DNA from: Phycisphaeraceae bacterium
GTDB taxonomy: Bacteria > Planctomycetota > Phycisphaerae > Phycisphaerales > UBA1924
Reading direction: 5' to 3'
Length of the DNA: 64,000 nucleotides
Assembly: GCA_019454185.1 (NCBI GenBank)
Contig: CP075368.1
Coordinates: 186,001 to 250,000 of the forward strand
Positions 1 through 8,427 of this stretch are shown here, piece after piece (position 1 is the first letter of the stretch; each line of letters opens with the position of its first letter). The notes under the pieces were generated by a model. It worked only from the letters and a program-made list of their open reading frames with translations. It was not told the DNA's origin and made no database searches. The translations under genes were made by a program, and so were the position numbers.

Positions 1-380
1 GAAACGTGCGCCGCGCTCCCCGTGAGATCGGCGATCGCCTCCGCGACAGACTGCGCCGCCGGGTCCATCACCCCCGGCTGGGGATGAACCTCGATCGTCA
101 CCGCGCCGGAAGGAGTGGGGGAGATCCCCTCGCGCGCTGTCTCGACGACCGGATCCGCCAGCAATCGGGACGAGATCCCCGCGAGCGATTCATGCGTTCC
201 GTCAGAGCTTGGCTCGATCAGGTACACGCGTGCCGTCCGCACGCTCTCCACACCAACGCCCAGCGCGCGGGCCTGTGCCAGCACGGCATCGCCCCTGGGA
301 TCAACCCGACCGGGCGCGGTCGCGACCTCGAATCGGAGGACTCGTGGAGAGAGTGTGGAACCGTCGCGGCCGTCGTTCAT
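1..380 (-). CDS. purL: Phosphoribosylformylglycinamidine synthase PurL, N-terminal part (cut by window edge)
   Basis: An open frame runs from an ATG at 380 to the window edge without a stop (126 codons), so the C-terminus is missing. Residues about 15-80 read like a PurS/FGAM-synthase N-terminal module (FEVATAPGRVDPRGDAVL, SVRTARVYLIE, RLLADPVVE), and a second copy begins near residue 95 (VTIEVHPQPGVMDPAAQS). Two PurS-like halves in front of the synthase are, from memory, the usual arrangement in planctomycete PurL, which makes formylglycinamidine ribonucleotide amidine in purine synthesis. The ATG lacks a clear Shine-Dalgarno site and lies 51 bases after the stop of the upstream gene. The catalytic domain is not visible, so the family call rests on the N-terminal pattern alone. 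Confidence 0.72.
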   Translation of the reverse strand, partial: MNDGRDGSTLSPRVLRFEVATAPGRVDPRGDAVLAQARALGVGVESVRTARVYLIEPSSDGTHESLAGISSRLLADPVVETAREGISPTPSGAVTIEVHPQPGVMDPAAQSVAEAIADLTGSAAHV

Positions 381-431
381 GCGCCGATCATAGGAATCGC
401 AAACACCCGCCCGACAGAATGACAGTCGCGA

Positions 432-1310
432 TCAATACCCCGAGAATCGCCGCATGAACCACATCGCACCCTCGGGCGTTGTGTTGATCCAGTTCCACGT
501 CCGGCCGGCATCCTCGATCGCTCTGGACGCCTTCTTTCGCTGCTCCTCCATCTTCGCCACGATCTCCTCCGTCGGGTAGACCGAGTCCAGCAGGAGCGAG
601 ACGCCGACACCGACAATGATGCCCACGGCGACCGGTGCCGCCGCGACCGAAGCCGCGCCCGCTGCGAGCATCGACGCCGCATAACCGATCGCGGCCCCGA
701 TACCCGCCTTTCCGACATCCGTCACAATCGTGAATCCCAGCTTGCTCGTCATCAGGTACTCATCGTTGACGACGGCCTGCAGGATGTCCGCACCCACCGT
801 CAGAACGATCGTGATCCCCCCGCCCTTCATCGCCGACTTTGCGATCCCCGCTGGGCCGATCCCCATCTGCACAACCTTGGCGTGCTTGATCCCGTACCTC
901 GTGCCCGTCAACGTCTGCCTGAGCCCAGGATACCCGCTGAGCACGACGTACTTCTTCCCGTTGGGCATCGTCTTGATCGTCGCCCGACCCGAGATTCCCA
1001 TCTCCCGCACGAGTTTGCCGAGGTCGATCGTGTCGAGCGTGGGAGCGGCGTAATTCGCCGTTGCTTTGGCCATCGCAACGAACTCGGCCTCTGTGAAGAT
1101 CGCCATCTCCATCCATGGCTCGCCGGTCGGTGTTACGCTCGCATACGTCGGCACCGACGTCAGCGCGGGCGGATCGGACTCGATCTTGCACATGCCCACC
1201 GGACCCTGACCGGTTAGAGAGAACGGCGATCGCCCCATCGAGCCCGTCGGGCCCGGAGGAGCAGAGTGGTTCTCACGATCCTCAAATCGCGGCACATACG
1301 TCTGCGTCAC
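432..1310 (-). CDS. Glycine-rich membrane protein of unknown function
   Basis: 292 residues from a GTG at 1310, chosen because GGGAAAGGAG lies 6-8 bases upstream and the preceding methyltransferase stops only 17 bases away; a longer frame would run into that gene. The first 80 residues are polar. Residues about 110-150 contain NGKKYVVLSGYPGLR, LTGTRYGIKHAKVVQMGIG, followed by hydrophobic stretches (ITIVLTVGADILQAV and a Gly/Ala-rich run ending VGIIVGVGVSLLLD) that look like two or three membrane helices, then a charged tail with KMEEQRKKASRAIEDA. The GYPG...LTGTRY...MGIG pattern reminds me of a family of enterobacterial inner-membrane proteins that occur near toxin/immunity loci; this is recollection, not a search result. 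It sits last in a run with the FkbM methyltransferase. Confidence 0.75.
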   Translation of the reverse strand: MTQTYVPRFEDRENHSAPPGPTGSMGRSPFSLTGQGPVGMCKIESDPPALTSVPTYASVTPTGEPWMEMAIFTEAEFVAMAKATANYAAPTLDTIDLGKLVREMGISGRATIKTMPNGKKYVVLSGYPGLRQTLTGTRYGIKHAKVVQMGIGPAGIAKSAMKGGGITIVLTVGADILQAVVNDEYLMTSKLGFTIVTDVGKAGIGAAIGYAASMLAAGAASVAAAPVAVGIIVGVGVSLLLDSVYPTEEIVAKMEEQRKKASRAIEDAGRTWNWINTTPEGAMWFMRRFSGY

Positions 1311-1327
1311 GACACGCTCCTTTCCCG

Positions 1328-2323
1328 TCAGCAGTCCACTGGTTGGTCCGACATCCGGCCGCAGTTCGACGCATTCTCGACGACCGAAGATTCCAGCCGC
1401 TTCCAATGCACAGTGCCCGGCACAGCCGCGACAATGTTGACCAGTCGCTTCTCAGGCACCCATTCCCGCCCAACCTGTTCGAGCCAAAACCGCTCACGCC
1501 GGCGCATCGCCCGCGCCGCGGCACCTGGAATGAAGATCTCATACCCCCAGCCCCGCAGCATGCCGATAAACTCCGCCGCGCTCGAGCCGCTCGCGCTCAG
1601 CATCTGCGGATTCACTTCCGCCACAATCGCCGGTTTACGAGTGGTGATCGCCCGAGCCAACCCCCGGAACGCCGCGGTCTCAAACCCCTCCACATCAATC
1701 TTGATCGTGAGCGGCGCACCCTCGGGATTGATGTGGTTGTCGCCCACGACCACCGGCACGTCATACGTCGCCGACACCTTCCCCTTATGCCTCGGCGGCA
1801 GCACCCCGAACGTCCCCGCGCCCGTGTTCCCCGTGGGCGGCACGCTCAGCGTCAGCGTCTGCTCGCGATCGCTGAACCCCGCCTCGATGATCCGCACCCA
1901 CGACAGCCCGTTGGACTCCACATGCGCCCGCAGCTCCGCGCACACCGACGGGTTCGGCTCGATCGCCGTGACCATCCCCCGTGCCCCGACCGCGTACGCC
2001 CCGATCAGCACCGTCATCCCGATGTTGGCGCCGATGTCCAGGTACTCATCCCCCGGCCGCATCGCCCGCAGCAGGGCGACCTGCACCGGCAGATCGAACA
2101 ATCGCCCGAGGAAGTACGCCCCGCGCTGGTGATAGTCCGCCAGATTCAGCCGCAATCGATACCCATGCCATCTTCCGCGGCACTCGGCGTGGCCTCGCGT
2201 CGTCCATCGCGCATTGTCCAGCACCCCGGCGCGCTCAAACCAATAACGCCGTCCCGGCAACTCCCAGCGGGAGACCAGATACGCCATCCGCGCCGAGATG
2301 CCATCGAGGCCTGACGAAGACAC
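1328..2323 (-). CDS. FkbM-family SAM-dependent methyltransferase
   Basis: 331 residues from a GTG at 2323 with GGGGAG about 7 bases upstream. The Rossmann SAM-binding motif I is DIGANIG (about 96-102), followed by the acidic loop AIEPNP (120-125) and the family motif IKIDVEGFE near residue 210. These are the hallmarks of FkbM-type O-methyltransferases, which act on sugars, polyketides or glycolipids; the substrate cannot be read from sequence. The start lies 13 bases after the stop of the sigma-54 regulator gene, so the two are probably co-transcribed. The last 15 residues are polar and cysteine-containing and may be a lineage-specific tail. Confidence 0.9.
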   Translation of the reverse strand: MSSSGLDGISARMAYLVSRWELPGRRYWFERAGVLDNARWTTRGHAECRGRWHGYRLRLNLADYHQRGAYFLGRLFDLPVQVALLRAMRPGDEYLDIGANIGMTVLIGAYAVGARGMVTAIEPNPSVCAELRAHVESNGLSWVRIIEAGFSDREQTLTLSVPPTGNTGAGTFGVLPPRHKGKVSATYDVPVVVGDNHINPEGAPLTIKIDVEGFETAAFRGLARAITTRKPAIVAEVNPQMLSASGSSAAEFIGMLRGWGYEIFIPGAAARAMRRRERFWLEQVGREWVPEKRLVNIVAAVPGTVHWKRLESSVVENASNCGRMSDQPVDC

Positions 2324-2336
2324 GTTCCGCTCCCCG

Positions 2337-3770
2337 TTACCTCAACCCATATTCCTTCAGTTTCCGATACAGCGTCCGCTCCCCGATCCCCAGCAACTGG
2401 GCCGCGTGCTCGCGGTTCCCGCCCGTGAGGCGCAGCGTCTCGCGGATCGCACGCTTCTCGATCTGCTCCAGCGAAGTCCCCGCCAGCGACCCAGGCGTCC
2501 CCGAGACCTCCTCACCCTCGTCCGCCGCCCGGATCTCCGGCGGAACATGCCTCACGTCGATCGTCACCGCCCCCTCCGCATCCGCCATCGCGTTCACCAA
2601 CGCGTTCTGCACCACGTTCATCAACTGGCGCACGTTCCCCGGCCAGTTGTAACTCGTCAGACGCATCATCGCCGCATCCGTCACCGCCGGCACCGGCTTC
2701 CCGGGCAGCATCTTCTCCGCAAACCGCGCCAGCGCGTGATGCACGATCCGCGGGATGTCCTCGCGCCGCTCCCGCAGCGGCGGCAGCGCGACCTGTGCGC
2801 CGTTGATCCGGAAGTACAGATCCTCGCGGAACGTCCCCTCGCGCACCATCTGCTGCAGGTCCTTGTTCGTCGCCGAAACCACCCTCACGTCCGACTTCCG
2901 CGTCTCATTGGACCCCAGCCGCACCACCTCACCCGTCTCCAAGACACGCAGCAGCTTGGCCTGCATCTTCAGCGGCATGTCGCCGATCTCATCCAGAAAC
3001 AGCGTGCCCCCGGACGCATACTCAAACACGCCCTCGCGGTCCTTCTCCGCCCCCGTGAACGCCCCGCGCACGTGCCCGAACAACTGGTCCTCGAGCAGCG
3101 ACTCGGCCTCGGATGCACAGTTGATCGCCACGAATCTCGCCCTGGAGCGATTCGACAACTTGTGAATCGCCTGCGCGATCAGTTCCTTCCCCGTCCCGCT
3201 CTCGCCCGTGATCAGCACCGCCAGCGGCGAGGGAGCCACCGCCTTCACCGTTCGCAGGATGCGGCGCATCGGCTCCGATCCCGCCACGATCCCCTCGAAC
3301 CCGTCGTGCTGCACGAGATTGCTCAGCGTGCCCGACTCGTGACGCAAGAGCGCGGTCTCCGCCGCCCGATTCACAAGCGAGCGAAAGACCTCAAGGTCCA
3401 GCGGCTTCTCGATGAAGTCGAACGCCCCGTGCTTGAACGCCGCCCGCGCCGTCGGCACATCCCCGTGCGCCGTCACCATGATCGTCTCGGCCGAGGGCTG
3501 CAACTTCCTCGCCTCCTGCAAAACAGTCAGCCCCGCGTCCGCGCCATCCGGAGCAATCCCGTTCACCCCCGCGGAGTTCGGCATCCGCAGGTCGGTGATG
3601 ATGACATCGAACCCGCCGCCCTTCAGTTCCTCCATCGCCTGTGCCACGGAGTTCACGATCGTGCAGACGTGCCCCGGCTTGCGCAGGGCATCGGCCATCA
3701 GTTCGGCGTGCTCCGGCTCATCCTCGACGATCAGCACCTGGGCCGCGAGTTTCTCGGTCTGGTCCGTCAT
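2337..3770 (-). CDS. Sigma-54-dependent response regulator (NtrC family)
   Basis: 477 residues from the ATG at 3770, just before the receiver domain. The frame stays open to 3914, but that extension runs through an inverted repeat at 3806-3825 and is unlikely to be translated. Order of domains: receiver (1-135; acidic pocket VEDEPEH, phospho-acceptor D60 in ITDLRMP), AAA+ sigma-54 activation domain (Walker A GESGTGKE, GAFTGA loop, Walker B GGTLFLDEIGD, FREDLYFRIN), and a C-terminal Fis-type helix-turn-helix (GGNREHAAQLLGIGERTLYRKLKEYGL). About 12 extra residues (NSAGVNGIAPDG) follow the phospho-acceptor, where most receivers have a short GMDG turn. No histidine kinase gene is adjacent. It is followed closely by the FkbM gene. 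Confidence 0.95.
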   Translation of the reverse strand: MTDQTEKLAAQVLIVEDEPEHAELMADALRKPGHVCTIVNSVAQAMEELKGGGFDVIITDLRMPNSAGVNGIAPDGADAGLTVLQEARKLQPSAETIMVTAHGDVPTARAAFKHGAFDFIEKPLDLEVFRSLVNRAAETALLRHESGTLSNLVQHDGFEGIVAGSEPMRRILRTVKAVAPSPLAVLITGESGTGKELIAQAIHKLSNRSRARFVAINCASEAESLLEDQLFGHVRGAFTGAEKDREGVFEYASGGTLFLDEIGDMPLKMQAKLLRVLETGEVVRLGSNETRKSDVRVVSATNKDLQQMVREGTFREDLYFRINGAQVALPPLRERREDIPRIVHHALARFAEKMLPGKPVPAVTDAAMMRLTSYNWPGNVRQLMNVVQNALVNAMADAEGAVTIDVRHVPPEIRAADEGEEVSGTPGSLAGTSLEQIEKRAIRETLRLTGGNREHAAQLLGIGERTLYRKLKEYGLR

Positions 3771-3805
3771 GCGACCAAGAGTGTAAGCGAACATGCTCCT
3801 GGTGG

Positions 3806-3825
3806 CACCGCTCTCCAGAGCGGTG
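3806..3825. repeat. Dispersed inverted repeat, CACCGCTC type
   Basis: CACCGCTCTCCAGAGCGGTG is an 8-9 bp self-complementary stem. The same 20 bases, with about five identical flanking bases on the left, recur at 15095-15114 upstream of the LysR gene. Here it lies immediately 5' of the response regulator gene. It is part of a family of hairpins with related flanks (GGTGGCAC...GGTGTC) in this window. Confidence 0.8.
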
Positions 3826-3910
3826 TCTCTATGTCTTGGTAGCACCGCACTCATCAGCTGTGGGGACGGTCGAAACCTCGCGCCACACTTGAGACCGCTC
3901 CCACGCACCA

Positions 3911-4411
3911 TCACGCAAGCATCGCCGACGAAGCCCGCCGCCCCGCCGCCAGAGCGATCGCCAGTGCGTCCGCCACATCATGGGGCGTCGGCGGCTCCGC
4001 CAGTCCGAAGAGCGTCTGCACCGCCCGCTGCATCTGCTCCTTCTTCGCGTGCCCGTGGCCCGTGACCGACCGCTTGACCTCCAGCGGCTTGAGTTCCATC
4101 AGCCGCACACCCCGCTGCCGGATCGCCAGCAGCAGGACGCCCCGGGCATGCCCCATCGCGATCGCCGTCGCCGGGTGCTTGTAGTGCGCGAACAACCCCT
4201 CGACCGCCACGATCTCCGGCTCAACCCGATCGAGCAGCCCGCGGAAGTCCGCATCCAGTTCCATCAGCCGCTCGGAGACCGTCCGCTTCTCAGCCCCCGT
4301 CGCCACCAGCCGGATCACACCCGCCTCCACGATTTCCGGCCGCCCGATCGCGTGCACAATGCACCCGTAGCCGGTGACTCGCAGACCGGGATCGATGCCG
4401 AGCACACGCAT
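3911..4411 (-). CDS. ruvC: Crossover junction endodeoxyribonuclease RuvC
   Basis: 166 residues, the normal RuvC length. It cuts Holliday junctions during recombination together with RuvAB. The acidic catalytic set is visible: D7 in MRVLGIDPG, E71 in VAVEGLF, and H144/D145/D148 in TPHDVADALAIAL. The loop KRSVTGHGHAKKEQM matches the DNA-binding segment of the family. ruvA and ruvB are not in the window. About 140 bases separate its start from the end of the following upstream gene. Confidence 0.96.
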   Translation of the reverse strand: MRVLGIDPGLRVTGYGCIVHAIGRPEIVEAGVIRLVATGAEKRTVSERLMELDADFRGLLDRVEPEIVAVEGLFAHYKHPATAIAMGHARGVLLLAIRQRGVRLMELKPLEVKRSVTGHGHAKKEQMQRAVQTLFGLAEPPTPHDVADALAIALAAGRRASSAMLA

Positions 4412-4549
4412 ACGACGAGCATATCACGCGAGCGGCCCCCGGCAGGTGCCGAGGGCCGCGTCATCTCTTCGCCCGCTATCTCGACGGGCATTGCTCGTGT
4501 GGAGCGTCCGGGCGAGTGTGCTCTCGCCGGACGACTCCGATTGTGCGGC

Positions 4550-4828
4550 TCAATCCGGATACTTGTTGTTCCCCGACTTCCGCGCGTTCTGATCGCCGAT
4601 GATCAGGCCGCCCACGCCGCCGATGATCGCGCCCGCTGCCGCGCCCTTGCCCATGTTGCCCGAGAGCGAGCCGAGCCCCATCCCGGCCAGTGCGCCGATC
4701 GCCGCGCCCGAAGCCGCGCCCTGTCCCGCGTTGTTGCACCCAACCGCCGTCGCCCCGAAGAGCGCAGCGCACGCCACCCACCCCACGCGCCGAGAGACCC
4801 TGCCGGTTGTCTTCGTGATTGTGTTCAT
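4550..4828 (-). CDS. Small glycine-zipper lipoprotein
   Basis: 92 residues from the ATG at 4828, which has GAGGAG about 8 bases upstream; a GTG at 4837 overlaps that site and is less likely. The N-terminus has a basic start (TTGRVSRRVG), a hydrophobic segment and a plausible lipobox ending ATAVGC near residue 32. The rest is a glycine zipper with repeated small residues (GAASGAAIGALAGMGLG, GKGAAAGAIIGGVGGLIIGD), as in YMGG-like and Rick_17kDa surface antigens that insert into or coat the outer membrane. It ends with a short polar tail. The specific role is unknown. Confidence 0.85.
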   Translation of the reverse strand: MNTITKTTGRVSRRVGWVACAALFGATAVGCNNAGQGAASGAAIGALAGMGLGSLSGNMGKGAAAGAIIGGVGGLIIGDQNARKSGNNKYPD

Positions 4829-4975
4829 CCGCCGCACTCCTCAATGCCTCATCCGCACACCGAGGCATCCATCTTCGATGCCCCATCTCTCAAGGAAATA
4901 CCCACCCGACCCCAGTTGGTTCCGATCCGGACAGCACCGCTTGCACACAAGTATACGAACAAAGTCCGATTCGTG

Positions 4976-5689
4976 TCAGTTCCAGCTCATCCCCTTCGGC
5001 CACGATTCCGGATGCTGCTCCGATGCCCGTCGGATCAGCCCCTCGAGCGATGCCAGTTCCTGCCGGATCACCGCCGCACGCTTCAGGATGTCCCCCTCGG
5101 CCAGCAGGCGGTATCGGAGCGACTTCCCGCTCAGCATCGTGAACGACACAAGTTCCAAGAGGGCCGATGTCGGCACCTCGACGTTCTGCACATACTCAAG
5201 CACCGCCCGCGATGCCGCCAACTGAGAGAGCGGCCCCTCCGCCAGCGCCTCCTCCAGATACTCCCTCGCCTCAGAAAGCGACTCGTCATCCGGTGCCGCG
5301 CTATCGATCGGACGCAGCGTCGCCGCACGATACAGACGCGACTCATCCGGTCCCGACTCTTCCGCGATGCGTGCGCGGCACACGCCCTGCAGCAGCAGAT
5401 TGAACCGCCCGTCCGTCAACTTCTCGTGCTGCGCGATCTGCCCGACGCACACCGCCGGCATCAGAGGCGGCCTCCCGTGATACTCCTGCTTCCACGCGCT
5501 CCCCTTGAACACCGCCATCGCGAACTGCCCCGAGCCGTCCAGCGCGTGCTCCACCATCTGCCTGTACCTGGGCTCGAAGATGTGCAGCGGCAGCACCTGC
5601 TGAGGAAGCAGCGAGACCGAGTCCAGCGGGAAGAGCGGAATCGGCTTCCCGAAGTTCACACGGATCGTGATGTCTTCCCCGTCTGACAT
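4976..5689 (-). CDS. LON peptidase N-terminal (substrate-binding) domain protein
   Basis: 237 residues from the ATG at 5689 (GGAG 11 bases upstream). It starts with the typical LON-N pattern: IPLFPLDSVSLLPQQVLPLHIFEPRYRQMV, then FAMAVF, VCVGQIAQHEKLTDGRFNLLLQGVCRARI. The C-terminal half is helical (EAREYLEEALAEGP, LLELVSFTML, EGDILKRAAVIRQELASLEGLIRRA). There is no AAA+ or protease domain, so this is the stand-alone PUA-like form found in many bacteria, probably a recognition or adaptor protein of unknown substrate. It precedes the lipoprotein gene by about 150 bases. Confidence 0.9.
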   Translation of the reverse strand: MSDGEDITIRVNFGKPIPLFPLDSVSLLPQQVLPLHIFEPRYRQMVEHALDGSGQFAMAVFKGSAWKQEYHGRPPLMPAVCVGQIAQHEKLTDGRFNLLLQGVCRARIAEESGPDESRLYRAATLRPIDSAAPDDESLSEAREYLEEALAEGPLSQLAASRAVLEYVQNVEVPTSALLELVSFTMLSGKSLRYRLLAEGDILKRAAVIRQELASLEGLIRRASEQHPESWPKGMSWN

Positions 5690-5761
5690 CGCAGCACTCC
5701 GATACACCCGCGAAAGTGTACCGAGAACCGCCCCCCGCAGAAGCACCATCCTCGCCGCGAA

Positions 5762-6760
5762 TCACGCCAGCGGATCGGGCCTGAAGAGCTTCGTGTCAAG
5801 GGCCCACTGCCGCTCCGTGAAGTTCCCCCCCAGATCCTGGTCGGCGTGGTCCGGTCGGGCCGCGACGAGCGCCATCGTCGTCTTGGCGTCAAGATTGTCA
5901 AGGATCGAGACGAGGATCGCCTCCGGCGTCGCGGGCACCTTCGCCGCGCCGAACTCGGGCACGCCGTGGTGGCTCAGGATGATGTGCTGGAGCACCAGGG
6001 CCGCGTTCGCGGGAACCCGTATCCCATGATCCCGGATCACCTGGTGCACCTTGTCGTGGAGCATGATCGCCCCCTCAACGATGTGCCCGACCAGCTCCCC
6101 CCGATCCGAGTACGAGAACGCGCGGTCGTACACCAGCTCGCGCGTCTTGCCCAGATCATGCAGGAACAGGCCCATCAGCACGATGTCGCGGCTGATCCTC
6201 GGATACAGCGGGCAGACGCGATCCGCAAGACGCATCAGCATCAGCGTGTGCTCGAGCAGCCCGCCCAGATACGCGTGGTGCATGCTCTTCGCCGCCGGCG
6301 CAGCCCGGAACTGCTCCATCAGGAACGCATCGTCAAGATACACCCGCGCCAGCGCCTTCATCGCCGGGTGCTCCAGCGTCTCCAGCAGCGCAACGACCTC
6401 CGCGAACATCGCGTCCACGTCGTTCTTCGTCGCCGGAAGCAGCTCGCGCATCTCCTCCGCCGTCGGGTCGTACGTGTCGATCACATGGATGATGATCTGA
6501 AGCTCGCCGTCGTACTTCTGCGTCTCCCCCTCGACCCACACGAACCCGTCCGTGGGGATCCGCTTGAACGTCGATTCCTCGATCGTCCACATCCGCCCCG
6601 GCACCTGCCCGGTCTTGTCCCCAAGCAGGCAGCGAAGGTACGGCTTATCCGTCCGCGTCCGGCCCATCTGCGCGTTCGCGATCGAGAACGCCCCCTTGAT
6701 CCGCGACGAGGGCTCCATGTCCTTGATCAGCGTGCGCTGCGAGTGAGCAGTACCGGGCAT
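5762..6760 (-). CDS. OB-fold/HD-domain 3'-5' exoribonuclease, YhaM-like
   Basis: 332 residues from ATG 6760 with GGAGAC upstream. Residues about 20-110 are an OB-fold nucleic-acid-binding domain (RTRTDKPYLRCLLGDKTGQVPGRMW). The second half is an HD phosphohydrolase/nuclease domain: H162H163AYLGGLLEHTL, HDLGKTREL, GHIVEGAIML, ILSHHG, and a final LDNLDAKTTMALVA. This is the architecture of Bacillus YhaM, a 3'-5' exonuclease acting on RNA and single-stranded DNA. The order OB then HD and the length fit well. It lies 36 bases downstream of queF on the same strand. Confidence 0.92.
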   Translation of the reverse strand: MPGTAHSQRTLIKDMEPSSRIKGAFSIANAQMGRTRTDKPYLRCLLGDKTGQVPGRMWTIEESTFKRIPTDGFVWVEGETQKYDGELQIIIHVIDTYDPTAEEMRELLPATKNDVDAMFAEVVALLETLEHPAMKALARVYLDDAFLMEQFRAAPAAKSMHHAYLGGLLEHTLMLMRLADRVCPLYPRISRDIVLMGLFLHDLGKTRELVYDRAFSYSDRGELVGHIVEGAIMLHDKVHQVIRDHGIRVPANAALVLQHIILSHHGVPEFGAAKVPATPEAILVSILDNLDAKTTMALVAARPDHADQDLGGNFTERQWALDTKLFRPDPLA

Positions 6761-6796
6761 GGAAAGTCTCCGTGAAGGGTGAAAGGACGTGCTGAA

Positions 6797-7186
6797 TCAC
6801 TGAAGCCAGTGCGAGGGGACATCCCCGTGGATCGCGCGAACCGTCGACCGAATGCCCCCGCGCCCGCGCCAGTCCGTCCTCACGACAAGCCACGCGGGGT
6901 TCATCAGTCGGGCCAGGTCGTCACGAATCCGGTTCGTCACCTGCTCGTAGTAGATCCCCTGGTTCCGGAACGCCTGAAGGTACATCTTCAGCGACTTCAG
7001 TTCCACGCACGTGCCGCCCGAACCGGGCTCACGAGGCACGAACCTCACCGTCACCGACCCGAAGTCCGGATGGCCCGTGACCGGGCACAAAGACGTGAAC
7101 TCCTCCGCCACGTGCTCGACCACGAAGGGCCGCTCGGAGGGCGTCGGAAAGGCCTCAAGAAGTGCGAACTGCTCATTCTGCGTCAT
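6797..7186 (-). CDS. queF: 7-cyano-7-deazaguanine reductase QueF (type I)
   Basis: 129 residues, the short unimodular form. QueF reduces preQ0 to preQ1 with NADPH in queuosine biosynthesis. The nucleophile is C34 in SLCPVTGHPDFG with the catalytic Asp41 directly after, and the QueF signature ELKSLKMYLQAFRN follows. YEQVTNRIRDDL and the C-terminal strands are also conserved. No other queuosine genes are nearby. The start follows the stop of the TPR lipoprotein gene by six bases, so the two form an operon without obvious functional link. Confidence 0.96.
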   Translation of the reverse strand: MTQNEQFALLEAFPTPSERPFVVEHVAEEFTSLCPVTGHPDFGSVTVRFVPREPGSGGTCVELKSLKMYLQAFRNQGIYYEQVTNRIRDDLARLMNPAWLVVRTDWRGRGGIRSTVRAIHGDVPSHWLQ

Positions 7187-7192
7187 ACGGCG

Positions 7193-8224
7193 TTAACCGT
7201 AGCGCGTCACAAGCTCCACGATCCGGGGCTGATTGGGCTGAATCTGCAGAGACCGCTTCAACGCCCGCATCGCCTCGTCCAGAGCCGCCCGGTCGCGACG
7301 ATCGCTCCAGACATACCGGTTCAGCATGCACACGCCCACCCCGTTCAACGCCGGATAGTGATTCGGGTCGATCGCCAGCGAACTCTGGAAAGACGCCAGA
7401 GCCGCGTCGTACTCCTTGATCCGGAATCGCGCAAAGCCCAGACGCTCATACGCGATCGCCGACGGATTCCTCGCGACCAGTTGCTCCAGCGTCGCCAGCA
7501 TCTCCGCGTACCGCTCGGTCTTCCCGTACGAATCCGCGAGATTCAGCAGCAACTCCGCCGACAGCGTCATGTGCTCAGCCGCCTGCAGGTACTCCGTCAC
7601 CGCCTCTGAATGGCGGTTCATCGCGGCATACACCGACCCCAGATTCACACGCGCCGGCCCCGACGACGGATTCAACCGCACCGCCCGCTGCGCATAAGGC
7701 AACGCCTGCCCCGGCTCCTGCAACTGCAAGTACGCCGTCGCGAGATTCAGATTGGCCTCAAAGTCCTCGGGCCGGATCGCAAGAGCCCTCAGGTACGCCC
7801 GAACCGCCTCGGTCACGCGATTCAGAAGCTGCAGCGTCAGCCCGTGCTTGTACTGCGCATCAAAGTTCTGGGGCTCCGTCCGCGCCGCCTGAGCGTACCG
7901 GCGCTCCGCCTCCGGATAGTCGCCACGCTCCCTGTAGATATCCCCCGCCCCGAGATACGCCACCGTCAACCGAGGGTTCACCTCGATCGCACGCTCAAAC
8001 TCGGCGAGCGCGGCGTTCAGATCGCCCTCGGCCTTCAGCATCTCCGCCCGCGTCACAGACTCGATCGCCGCGACGTCGATCACCTCCTGATCGCGCGACA
8101 CCCGCGGCCGCTGCCGCTCGCTTCCCGAACCCCCGCCAGAAGACGAGCACCCGCCAACGACCGCCGCGAGCGACACCAGTCCGACAAGAGCAACCACAGA
8201 GACGCCACGATGGGTATTCGACAT
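7193..8224 (-). CDS. TPR-repeat lipoprotein
   Basis: 343 residues from the ATG at 8224 with AAGG upstream; the open frame extends further but codes for an implausible cysteine-rich leader. The N-terminus is a lipoprotein signal (VVALVGLVSLAAVVGGC, lipobox VGGC, followed by Ser/Gly). The remainder is a series of tetratricopeptide repeats of about 34 residues, seen in AALAEFERAIEVNPRLTVAYLGAGDIYRERGDY, YAQAARTEP, YLRALAIRPEDFEANLNLATAYLQ, YAQRAVRLNPSSGPARVNLGSVYAAMNRH and three more. It is likely a periplasm-facing scaffold protein; the partner is unknown. Confidence 0.9.
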   Translation of the reverse strand: MSNTHRGVSVVALVGLVSLAAVVGGCSSSGGGSGSERQRPRVSRDQEVIDVAAIESVTRAEMLKAEGDLNAALAEFERAIEVNPRLTVAYLGAGDIYRERGDYPEAERRYAQAARTEPQNFDAQYKHGLTLQLLNRVTEAVRAYLRALAIRPEDFEANLNLATAYLQLQEPGQALPYAQRAVRLNPSSGPARVNLGSVYAAMNRHSEAVTEYLQAAEHMTLSAELLLNLADSYGKTERYAEMLATLEQLVARNPSAIAYERLGFARFRIKEYDAALASFQSSLAIDPNHYPALNGVGVCMLNRYVWSDRRDRAALDEAMRALKRSLQIQPNQPRIVELVTRYG

Positions 8225-8427
8225 GTGCCAACCTTCACGCAAAGCACCACAAGAACACGCGAACCCACACCTCGGGCCGCTGCCAAACGACTTCCTCACC
8301 CTCCACATGGCCAGATACAAAGACCAGACACTGATGTTATCGGCACCTCAACCCCACCCAGTGAAGCCAGATACGCCGGGAGGACGCCGATCGTTCGCCG
8401 GGATCAGCCCACAGGCAGCCCCGATCC

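Noticed and set aside
2298..3842. 514-codon plus-strand frame opposite the sigma-54 regulator
   Set aside because: Arg/His/Pro-rich product without domain; all NtrC motifs lie on the minus strand.
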